Assembly: GCF_018883605.1 (NCBI RefSeq)
Contig: NZ_JAHLEM010000097.1
Location: 1 to 34,060, forward strand
Reading direction: 5' to 3'
Length of the DNA: 34,060 bases
Origin: Streptomyces niphimycinicus
GTDB lineage: Bacteria; Actinomycetota; Actinomycetes; Streptomycetales; Streptomycetaceae
A program made the position numbers and the translations under genes. Below the pieces are notes generated by a model. That model searched no databases and was not told where the DNA came from. It saw only the letters and a list, made by a program, of their open reading frames with translations. Shown here in pieces: positions 25,868-32,567 of the stretch (positions are counted from its first letter, which is position 1; each line of letters begins with the position of its first letter).

Positions 25868-26287
25868 ATGATCAGCCTGTTGGCACTCATGGTGCCGCCC
25901 GTGTTGAAGCACCGGCTGCCGCCCCTGCAAGCCGTGACGGCCCACACCACGACGACATCCCAGAGCCGCGTCACCACCTCGGCGGCTTCTGCGGTCTACT
26001 TCATCTCCTCCTCACCGGTGACCATTCCGGGCTGCAAGGCATGGATGAACGGCAAGAAGCCCGGCCCCAAGGTGCAAGGGCTCGTGCAGACCTGGAGCCG
26101 TTCCGACTGCGCGATGCGCCTGGAGATCGACCACAATCAGCAGATCAAGTGGGCGGACAGTGCGGGCACAGAAGGGGACCTCAACAAGGCCAGCACCCAC
26201 TTCCACTACGACGGCCATGGCTACAAGGCCCGCGTGTGCGTGAACAACCTCAACAACGGCTGGGTTAAATGCGGGGCCTGGTACTGA
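25868..26287 (+). CDS. Small Cys-containing protein, extracellular-type domain without a clear signal peptide
   Basis: The frame gives 139 residues. The C-terminal 85 (from TIPGCKAWMNGKKPGP to VKCGAWY) look like a compact exported domain: four Cys (PGC, SDC, RVC, VKC), several Trp and aromatics, and GYKARVCVNNLNNG. The N-terminal part is Thr/Ser/Pro-rich and lacks a normal signal peptide, and no ribosome binding site precedes the ATG at 25868 or the in-frame ATG at 25892. Either the true start is unusual or the 5' end has decayed. Codon use is less GC-biased than in the neighbours, suggesting acquisition. It is divergent from the ABC operon and may be its cargo or partner. The 292 bases after it hold only GGCT repeats near 26380-26400. 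Confidence 0.5.
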   Translation: MISLLALMVPPVLKHRLPPLQAVTAHTTTTSQSRVTTSAASAVYFISSSPVTIPGCKAWMNGKKPGPKVQGLVQTWSRSDCAMRLEIDHNQQIKWADSAGTEGDLNKASTHFHYDGHGYKARVCVNNLNNGWVKCGAWY

Positions 26288-26579
26288 TTCCTGGCCTCGT
26301 ACCGGACGCAGCGAGGCTGCTGATCCGCCCCGCGTCGGGCTCGGCATGGGCCTCTCCCCCTTCCCCCCGACCGGTCTGGCCGGTCTGGCTGGCTGGCTGG
26401 CGAGAAGGGGGTACGCCGCCTACTCACGCCCATGAAACGTGCCCGCCCGGCTTCACCGCCTGGGCGTGGCCGGTGAGTTCGGGCGCGACCGCGGCGAGGA
26501 TGGGAGCCGTTCCTCTTCAACGGTATGGGTGGATCCTGGGTTCGTTGCACACGCCCGTCAGTCGTGCTTGGCTCGCCCG

Positions 26580-27248
26580 ATGAACCTTCTGTTGACGGCG
26601 AGTGGGCTGCGCAACGAGACGCTGCGGGATGCGCTGCGGGACATGCTGGGGAAGCCGTTCGGGTCGGCGAACGTCGTGTTCGTCCCCACGGCGTCCACTG
26701 CCGAGCCCGGGGACCACGGGTGGTTCGTCGCGGACATGAACCTGCTGCACGGCCTCGGCTGGCGGGAGTTCGACGTTCTGGAGCTGAACGGCCTGCCCCG
26801 GCAGATGGTGCTCGACCGGCTGCTCCACGCCGACGTCATCTATGTCGAGGGCGGCAGCCACTACCACCTCGCGCGCAGCATCACCGGCAACGGCCTGGCC
26901 GACGGCTTCCTGGAGGCGCTGGAGAGCCGGGTCTATGTGGGGGTGAGCGCCGGATCAATGATCTTCAGCCGGAATCTCACCGGACACTCCGCCGACGTCA
27001 TCGGGGACGCCAGAGACCTCCATGTGCTCGGCGCGACGACCGTGGAGCCGCCGTTCGGCCTCTTCGACTGGTATCTCAAGCCCCACCTGTACTCACCGGA
27101 TTTCCCCGAGCGAGACGACGCCTGGGCTGATCGCATCGCCGCGCGGGCGGACTTCCCGATCTACTTCATCGACGACGAGACGGCCGTTCGCGTCAGGGAC
27201 GGCAAGGTGGATGTCCTTTCCGAAGGCCGGTGGCGGTTCCATCAGTGA
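26580..27248 (+). CDS. Peptidase E-like serine peptidase (family S51)
   Basis: The 222-residue cytoplasmic protein matches the class I glutamine-amidotransferase-like fold of peptidase E, an Asp-specific dipeptidase. The start of the fold is NLLLTASGL, followed by VFVPTAST and VIYVEGGSHYHLARS. The nucleophile elbow GVSAGSMIF contains Ser123. HVLGATTVEPPFGLFDWYLKPHL and the FIDDETAVRVRDGKVDVL tail continue the fold. The GGS in place of peptidase E GGN shows it belongs to a divergent S51 subgroup, so substrate preference may differ. The ATG at 26580 has no ribosome binding site and may be translated from a leaderless transcript. It seems to be a single-gene unit. Confidence 0.82.
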   Translation: MNLLLTASGLRNETLRDALRDMLGKPFGSANVVFVPTASTAEPGDHGWFVADMNLLHGLGWREFDVLELNGLPRQMVLDRLLHADVIYVEGGSHYHLARSITGNGLADGFLEALESRVYVGVSAGSMIFSRNLTGHSADVIGDARDLHVLGATTVEPPFGLFDWYLKPHLYSPDFPERDDAWADRIAARADFPIYFIDDETAVRVRDGKVDVLSEGRWRFHQ

Positions 27249-27348
27249 CTCAACGCGTGGTGGCGAGACACTCCACGCCCACACATAGCCGGCAGAATTC
27301 CCATGTCGCCACACCCGCCAGACCCACTGGCGACTACAGGGGAATTCC

Positions 27349-27624
27349 ACGCACCGCTCCATCACATCCGCCGCCGCAGCCGTCGTGCTCGCCGCCACCC
27401 TTGTGGCGTGCGGGGGTTCGGACGGGGACAGCGGCAGCGCCGGCGCCACGAAGAGCGCCGGTTCCAGCGGCGCCGCCGCCTCCGGCGGTCAGCAGACGCC
27501 GGACGCCACGCCCAGCAGCACAATGCCGGGCAGCGCCTGGAAGATCACGGCCGTGACGTACCAGATGGACTCGCTCCTACAGACCAACGGAGAGCACACC
27601 GGCAGGTGGCCCCTCCTCTCCTGA
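27349..27624 (+). pseudogene. Lipoprotein gene remnant whose start codon reads ACG
   Basis: The frame encodes a clear lipoprotein signal: THRSITSAAAAVVLAATLVACGGS, with lipobox LVAC and the Cys about 21 residues from the expected start. It is followed by a Ser/Gly/Ala linker and ITAVTYQMDSLLQTNGEHTG before a stop at 27622. No ATG, GTG or TTG precedes the basic His-Arg segment in frame. The codon where Met should be is ACG (27349-27351), with AGGGGA six bases upstream at ideal spacing. A T-to-C change of ATG is the simplest reading. The mature part, about 70 residues, is short, so the 3' end may be truncated too. Confidence 0.55.
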
Positions 27625-27658
27625 GGCAATCTCCGGCGGCAGCCGTTCACCGGCAGAA

Positions 27659-27694
27659 GGGCGCCCGACCAGGGCGGACCCCGGCCAGGCGCCC
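27659..27694 (+). terminator. Hairpin after the lipoprotein remnant
   Basis: GGGCGCC (27659-27665) pairs with GGCGCCC (27688-27694), with inner CC/GG and GGG/CCC pairing. The sequence resembles the hairpin at 18551-18586, sharing GGGCGCCCGACC and the following GGGC-GA-CCCGG pattern. Confidence 0.65.
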
Positions 27695-27731
27695 GGCGCC
27701 GGTGCCGCGGGCACTCTCATTGACAGGCTCG

Positions 27732-27766
27732 GCTAACTGAATTAGCTTTTAGCTAACGACGTTAGC
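27732..27766. promoter_or_regulatory. Ordered four-half-site operator before the hydrolase-TetR operon
   Basis: GCTAA (27732-27736), TTAGC (27742-27746), GCTAA (27752-27756) and TTAGC (27762-27766) occur at exact 10-bp steps. They form the two inverted repeats GCTAA-N5-TTAGC and GCTAAC-GAC-GTTAGC, centred 20 bp apart. The block ends 17 bp before the hydrolase ATG. Two repressor dimers could bind the same helix face. The TetR protein encoded two genes in is the likely ligand. Confidence 0.75.
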
Positions 27767-27783
27767 CAGAGCTGAGGGATGTC

Positions 27784-28620
27784 ATGACCGAGTACCTTGC
27801 CGTCGACGGCGGCACAATCGCTTATGAGGTGGCGGGGTCGGGCCCGCTGATCGTTCTCGCCCACGGCATGGGCGACAGCCGCGCCGCGTACCGTGCGGTG
27901 ATCCCGCCGCTGGTGGCGGCGGGCTATCGGGTCGCCGCGGTCGATCTGCGCGGCTGCGGCGAGTCCAGCGCCGGCTGGCCTGACTGGAGCCGCACCGCCA
28001 TCGCCGGCGACCTGCTCGCCGTGATCCGCCACCTGGGCGGCCCGGCCCTGCTCGTCGGCCACTCGATCTCCGGCGGCGCCGCCACCATCGCCGCGGCGCG
28101 CGAGCCCTCGCTGATCACCGCGGTGGTCGAGCTGGCGCCGTTCACCCGCAAGCAGTCGATCCGCCTCGGCGACCTGCGGGTCAAGCGCTTCCGGCAGGGC
28201 ATGCTGCGGCTGCTCGGCACGGGCGTGTTCGGCAGTGTGCCGCTCTGGCGCTCGTACCTCGACGTGGCCTATCCCGGCGTGAAACCGGCCGACTGGGCCG
28301 AGCGGCTCGGCCGCGTCGACTCCCTGCTGCGCGAGCCGGGCCGGATGAAGGCCCTCCAGGGCATGGGCCGCAGCGCCCCGACCGACGCCGGAGCGCAGCT
28401 CGGCAACGTACGCTGCCCGGTGCTGGTCGTGATGGGCACACTCGACCCCGACTGGGCCGATCCGCGCGCCGAGGGTTCGGCGGTCCTCGAGGCCCTGCCG
28501 TCCGGCCTCGGTCACCTTGAGATGATCGAGGGCGCGGGGCACTACCCGCACGACCAGTTCCCCGACCAGGTGGTTTCGCTGATGCTCGCCTTCCTCCGCT
28601 CGGACACCGCGCATGCCTAG
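27784..28620 (+). CDS. Alpha/beta-fold hydrolase
   Basis: The 278-residue cytoplasmic protein has the alpha/beta hydrolase triad: nucleophile Ser94 in VGHSISGGAA, an acid in GTLDPDW (Asp221 or Asp223), and His253 in GAGHYPHDQ. The oxyanion-hole motif AHGMGDSRAAY is at 26-36. A helical cap (about 120-180; RKQSIRLGDLRVKRF...) covers the active site. It could be an esterase, an epoxide hydrolase or a C-C hydrolase; there is not enough to choose. The ATG at 27784 follows GAGGGA. It overlaps the downstream TetR gene by eight bases, and the operator lies in its promoter, so expression is probably induced by the hydrolase substrate. Confidence 0.9.
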   Translation: MTEYLAVDGGTIAYEVAGSGPLIVLAHGMGDSRAAYRAVIPPLVAAGYRVAAVDLRGCGESSAGWPDWSRTAIAGDLLAVIRHLGGPALLVGHSISGGAATIAAAREPSLITAVVELAPFTRKQSIRLGDLRVKRFRQGMLRLLGTGVFGSVPLWRSYLDVAYPGVKPADWAERLGRVDSLLREPGRMKALQGMGRSAPTDAGAQLGNVRCPVLVVMGTLDPDWADPRAEGSAVLEALPSGLGHLEMIEGAGHYPHDQFPDQVVSLMLAFLRSDTAHA

Positions 28621-29176
28621 GGCCGGCCTGGACCCGACGGCCGTGGTCGCGGCCGGCGCCGCCCTCGCCGACGAGGTGGGCATCGCCGGCCTGACGATGG
28701 GTCTGCTGGCCGAACGGGTGGGTGTGCGCACCCCCTCCCTGTACAAGCACGTGGGCGGCCAGGAAGACCTCAACCGGCGCATCGCGGCCCTGGCGTTGAG
28801 CGAGGCCGCCGACGCCGTCGGCGGCGCGGTCCAGGGGTACGCGGGCCGCGACGCCCTGGTGGCCGCGGCGCGCGCCTTCCGCGCCTTCGTCCTGGAGCAC
28901 CCCGGCCGGTACGCCGCGACGATCGGCCTGGAACCCTCCGGCCCGGACGACCCGCTGGCCACCGCGAGTGAGCGGCTGCTGGACGCGTTCACGGCGGTCC
29001 TGCGCGGCTACGACATCGCCGAGTCCGACGTGAACCACGCCCTGCGCATGCTCCGCAGCCTCTGCCACGGCTTCGCCACGTTGCAGGCGGCGGGCGGCTT
29101 CCAGTGGAGCACCGACATCGACGAGAGCTTCGAGTGGCTGATCGCCTTCACCGACCGGGGGCTACGCGCCTTGTGA
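28613..29176 (+). CDS. TetR-family regulator, likely autorepressor of the hydrolase operon
   Basis: This 187-residue protein has the TetR DNA-binding domain at the N-terminus (AALADEVGIAGLTMGLLAERV with the recognition helix VRTPSLYKHVGGQEDL, about 38-53). The C-terminal ligand domain has LEHPGRYAATIG and MLRSLCHGFATLQAAGGF (about 143-160), resembling the WHG/TetR_C group. The ATG lies inside the end of the hydrolase gene (8-bp overlap), so the two are translationally coupled. The GCTAA/TTAGC array at 27732-27766 is the obvious operator candidate. The effector is unknown, but the hydrolase partner suggests an ester or lactone. Confidence 0.9.
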   Translation: MPRAGLDPTAVVAAGAALADEVGIAGLTMGLLAERVGVRTPSLYKHVGGQEDLNRRIAALALSEAADAVGGAVQGYAGRDALVAAARAFRAFVLEHPGRYAATIGLEPSGPDDPLATASERLLDAFTAVLRGYDIAESDVNHALRMLRSLCHGFATLQAAGGFQWSTDIDESFEWLIAFTDRGLRAL

Positions 29177-29296
29177 GAACGCTGCCGCATGGGCGGTGTG
29201 GCCGGTGTGGCCGAGGCGTCCTCGGCGACGACCGCATCTCGACATGAGTACGGCAGCGGATACCGGCTGTTCGGCTGGTTCCCTAGCGTCCCCCGC

Positions 29297-29671
29297 ATGG
29301 AGAACACCAGAACTGCTTCTGACGGTGCGGCCGGACCGGACCGCTGCCCCGTCCCTCGTCCGCGCAGCGCTGTCGGCTGGGCAGGGCTGGTCGTTCTCGC
29401 GGTGGGAGTGCTGGTCCTCGGAGTCTTCGTGGGGCTGATGGGGCCTCTCTTCGCCATCGCTTGCGGTTCCTGCCCGGACGGTGTCCGGGGCCCGCAGCGT
29501 TTCGGCGACGCGCTGATAACCATCGCACGGTACGCGGTGCCGTTCGCGACGCTGGGGACCATCGTGGGGATGTTCCACCCTCGAGGTGGCGCCCGAGTGG
29601 GCGGCATCGGGCTAGGGGTACTGGTCATGCTACTGCTCCTGATGGTGGCCCTCGGTCAGGCCACCGGCTGA
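29297..29671 (+). CDS. Small integral membrane protein, probably leaderless
   Basis: The 124-residue protein has a polar N-terminus (1-25) and three hydrophobic helices: GWAGLVVLAVGVLVLGVFVG (about 27-46), IARYAVPFATLGTIVGMF (about 76-93) and IGLGVLVMLLLLMVALG. A loop contains ACGSCPDGVRGPQRFG with a CxxC pair. No ribosome binding site precedes the ATG. TAGCGT (29284-29289) ends seven bases before it and fits a -10 element, so a leaderless transcript is likely. No family recognised. Confidence 0.7.
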   Translation: MENTRTASDGAAGPDRCPVPRPRSAVGWAGLVVLAVGVLVLGVFVGLMGPLFAIACGSCPDGVRGPQRFGDALITIARYAVPFATLGTIVGMFHPRGGARVGGIGLGVLVMLLLLMVALGQATG

Positions 29672-29741
29672 CGGCACCCGGTGGTCCTCCTCCACCGGCA
29701 CGGCGGCGAGTGAAAGTTTCGCGCTGTTGGCCCGGAATATG

Positions 29742-29771
29742 TGTCAGGGCCGCGAGGCATCGCCCTAGACT
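29742..29771 (+). promoter_or_regulatory. Candidate promoter of the DUF475 gene
   Basis: TGTCAG (29742-29747), an 18-base spacer, and TAGACT (29766-29771) resemble a HrdB-type promoter. It would give a leader of about 65 nt before the GTG at 29841. Confidence 0.4.
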
Positions 29772-29840
29772 TCGTGGGTCAATGTTTCGCAAAGCCAGGT
29801 ACGGCGCGGGGGAGCCCCGTACAAGACGATTGGGTAGCCA

Positions 29841-30986
29841 GTGCTTCTGAAAACGTTCGGCTGGTCGTTCGCGGTGACCGCGCTCGGCCTGGTCGCGGCG
29901 GTGTTCTACGGGGGGTGGACCGGCTTCGGGGTCGTGGCGATCCTGTCCATCCTCGAAATCTCGGTGTCCTTCGACAACGCCGTGGTCAACGCCGGGATCC
30001 TGAAGAAGATGAATGCCTTCTGGCAGAAGATCTTCCTCACCATCGGCGTCCTGATCGCGGTCTTCGGCATGCGCCTGGTCTTCCCGGTCGTGATCGTCGC
30101 CGTCAGCGCCAAGATCGGTCCGATCGAAGCGGTGCGGCTCGCGCTCGACGACAAGGACAAGTACCAGCAGTTGGTGACCGACGCCCATCCGTCGATCGCC
30201 GCCTTCGGTGGCATGTTCCTGTTGATGATCTTCCTCGACTTCATCTTCGAGGACCGGGAGATCAAGTGGCTCGGCTGGCTGGAGCGTCCGCTCGCCAAGC
30301 TCGGCAAGGTCGACATGCTCTCCGTCTGCATCGCGCTCATCGTGCTGCTCGTCTCCGCGATGACCTTCGCCACCAACGCCCACCAGCACGGCGGCATCCA
30401 TGCGGACAAGACGGAGACCGTCCTGATCGCCGGCATCGCGGGCTTGATCACCTACCTGACCGTCGCCGGTCTCTCCGGCTTCTTCGAGAACAAGCTCGAG
30501 GAAGAGGAGGAGCGCGAGCACGAGGCGGAGGAAGAGGCCAAGAGGAGCGGCAAGAAGGTCCCGGCGGTCGTGATGGCCGGCAAGGCCGCGTTCTTCATGT
30601 TCCTCTACCTGGAGGTCCTGGACGCGTCCTTCTCCTTCGACGGCGTCATCGGCGCCTTCGCCATCACCAACGACATCGTCCTGATGGCGCTCGGCCTCGG
30701 CATCGGCGCGATGTACGTCCGTTCGCTGACGGTCTATCTGGTCCGCCAGGGCACCCTCGACGACTACGTCTACCTGGAGCACGGCGCGCACTACGCGATC
30801 GGCGCCCTCGCCGTGATCCTGCTCGTCACCATCCAGTACGAGATCCACGAGGTCATCACGGGCCTCGTCGGCGTCGTCCTGATCGCCTGGTCCTTCTTCT
30901 CCTCGGTCCGGCGCAACCGCAGGCCGGAGGCGGCCGAGGGGGACACCGGGTCCGACGAGAAGGTTGAGGTCTCCTCCGGCGTCTGA
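29841..30986 (+). CDS. DUF475 family (TerC-like) integral membrane protein
   Basis: The 381-residue membrane protein belongs to the TerC-related DUF475 family of the LysE superfamily, linked to tellurite resistance or metal-ion handling. It has about eight helices and the two inverted-repeat acidic motifs EISVSFDNAVVNAG (about 39-52) and EVLDASFSFDGVIGAFAIT (about 259-277), whose Asp and Asn residues probably bind a metal in the membrane. A Glu/Lys-rich cytoplasmic loop (LEEEEEREHEAEEEAKRSG) lies between the halves. The GTG at 29841 has only a weak ribosome binding site. Together with terD at 15.4 kb, the window contains two Ter-type genes, but they are 14 kb apart. Confidence 0.9.
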   Translation: MLLKTFGWSFAVTALGLVAAVFYGGWTGFGVVAILSILEISVSFDNAVVNAGILKKMNAFWQKIFLTIGVLIAVFGMRLVFPVVIVAVSAKIGPIEAVRLALDDKDKYQQLVTDAHPSIAAFGGMFLLMIFLDFIFEDREIKWLGWLERPLAKLGKVDMLSVCIALIVLLVSAMTFATNAHQHGGIHADKTETVLIAGIAGLITYLTVAGLSGFFENKLEEEEEREHEAEEEAKRSGKKVPAVVMAGKAAFFMFLYLEVLDASFSFDGVIGAFAITNDIVLMALGLGIGAMYVRSLTVYLVRQGTLDDYVYLEHGAHYAIGALAVILLVTIQYEIHEVITGLVGVVLIAWSFFSSVRRNRRPEAAEGDTGSDEKVEVSSGV

Positions 30987-30992
30987 GCCGGG

Positions 30993-31071
30993 CCACCGCC
31001 ACCACCACCACCGCCACCGCCACCGCCACCGCATCAGCGAACCGGCTCGGCTCGGCTCGCTGATGCGGTGG
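30993..31071. repeat. CCN-type trinucleotide tract followed by a long hairpin
   Basis: A (CCA/CCG)n tract runs from about 30993 to 31030 and leads into a 15-bp stem (31026-31040 with 31057-31071) around a 16-nt loop containing CGGCT repeats. It starts just after the DUF475 stop codon and probably ends that transcript. The tract should be prone to slippage. Confidence 0.7.
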
Positions 31072-31160
31072 GCGGGACCGGTTCCGGGACGGTGCCGACC
31101 AGCAACACCGCGAAGAGCAGGCGAACGTGCGCAGCAGCCCGCCGTTCGAACCGCCGCGGC

Positions 31161-31202
31161 CGCACCCGCACCCGCACCCACAGCCACAGCCACAGCCACA
31201 GC
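31161..31202. repeat. Hexanucleotide tandem repeat
   Basis: Three GCACCC-type units pass into four CAGCCA-type units (6-bp period, 31161-31202). It lies 84 bp before the dehydrogenase ATG, in a gap with no gene. Confidence 0.75.
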
Positions 31203-31285
31203 GAGAATGGCATCCGATGGGGCGGACGTCCCCTGGAAGCCGCGGCCCGACCCCAGTTGTCAGTGGCCGCTGCGACGATGCCCGG

Positions 31286-32311
31286 ATGACCTCCACGATC
31301 TTTGACCGGCTCCGCTCCGGCGGGTTCGAGCAGGCGCTGTTCAGCCACGACGCCGAGACCGGGCTGCGATCCCTCGTCGTCAGCCACGACACCACGCTCG
31401 GCCCCGCGCTGGGCGGCGTCCGCATGTACCCGTACGAGGACGAGACCGCCGCCCTCGAAGACGGCCTGCGCCTCGCCCAGGCCATGACCCTCAAGGCCGC
31501 AGCCGCGGGCCTCGATCTCGGCGGTGGCTGGAGCGTCATCATCGGTGATCCGGCACGCGACAAGACCGAGGCGCTGCTGCGTGCCCACGGCCGCTTCATC
31601 GCCACCCTCGGCGGGCGTTTCATCCCCGTCAACGACGTCGGCACCACACAGGCCGACCTGAAGGTCATCGGCACCCAAGCCTCACCGGTCTGCGCCGACG
31701 GCGACCCCTCCCCCATGACGGCGCTCGGTGTCCTCGAAGGGATACGGGCGTGTCTGCGCGCCACCGGTGGCGACGGGAGTCTTCGGGGCGTGCGGGTATG
31801 CGTACAAGGCGCGGGCAACGTGGGTGCCGCGCTCGCCCGCCTACTGGCGGCGGAGTCCGCGGAGCTGCTGGTGTCCGACACCGACGCTCGACGAGCCGAT
31901 GCCGTTGCTCAATCCGTTGGAGCGCGCGTCATCGACCCCACGACCGCGGCGGTCGCCGAATGCGATGTGCTCGCACCCTGCGCCCTCGGAGGCGTCGTCA
32001 ACGACCGCACCCTGCCGGAGCTGCGCTGCCGGATCATCGCGGGCGGCGCGAACAATGTGCTCGCCGCCCCCGAGCATGCCGCCGCGCTCGAGGCCCGCGG
32101 AATCCTCTACGCACCGGACTTCTGCGTCAACGCGGGCGGCTTGATCTTCCTCGAGGAGCGGCTCCTCGGCCATGACAACGCTCGGGCGGAACACCGGGTC
32201 CGTCAGGTCGGCGAGCGCGTGGCCACGGTCATCGAGCATGCGCGTCGCTCCGATGTACCCCCGACAGAAGCCGCGCTCTCACTGGCCAGAGCCCGGCTCC
32301 ACCCGCACTGA
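31286..32311 (+). CDS. Leucine/valine dehydrogenase homologue lacking the catalytic lysine
   Basis: The 341-residue protein aligns by eye with leucine dehydrogenase along its whole length: FSHDAETGLRSLVVSHDTTLGPALGGVRMYPY, MTLKAAAAGLDLGGG, VNDVGTTQADL, the NAD-binding VQGAGNVGAALARLL, and CRIIAGGANNVL. The family oxidatively deaminates branched-chain amino acids. The carboxylate-binding Lys70 (MTLK) and Asp117 (NDVGT) are kept. The catalytic lysine of the GG[GA]K motif is Trp82 here (GGGWSVIIGDP, codon TGG at 31529-31531). Either the protein is inactive as a dehydrogenase or it has another role, such as binding amino acid and NAD. The ATG 31286 is set by homology to the family N-terminus (MT..IFDRL). 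Confidence 0.85.
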   Translation: MTSTIFDRLRSGGFEQALFSHDAETGLRSLVVSHDTTLGPALGGVRMYPYEDETAALEDGLRLAQAMTLKAAAAGLDLGGGWSVIIGDPARDKTEALLRAHGRFIATLGGRFIPVNDVGTTQADLKVIGTQASPVCADGDPSPMTALGVLEGIRACLRATGGDGSLRGVRVCVQGAGNVGAALARLLAAESAELLVSDTDARRADAVAQSVGARVIDPTTAAVAECDVLAPCALGGVVNDRTLPELRCRIIAGGANNVLAAPEHAAALEARGILYAPDFCVNAGGLIFLEERLLGHDNARAEHRVRQVGERVATVIEHARRSDVPPTEAALSLARARLHPH

Positions 32312-32567
32312 CACGCCCGTGTGAACCTGTTCGCCCCGGACCGCCGTCAGAACGCCGTCCCGGCGACGACGAGCCCGCGACGACCGCCTACGACGAGGCC
32401 GAGCGCCTGCTCGGTCTCGCCCAGACGCCGAACAGGGACCCCTGACCCCACGTCATGCCGACCGCCCGAGCCCGTCGGGTCGTCTCGCCGCGCCTCATAG
32501 TTGCCGGGTGCGGCCGCGGCGTCCTGGGACAATGGAGCTCATGCGCTCGTCGCGGCAAGGGGGATGC

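Noticed and set aside
29841..30986. Tellurite-resistance operon with terD
   Set aside because: The DUF475 gene and terD are 14 kb apart with unrelated genes between them and no shared operator.
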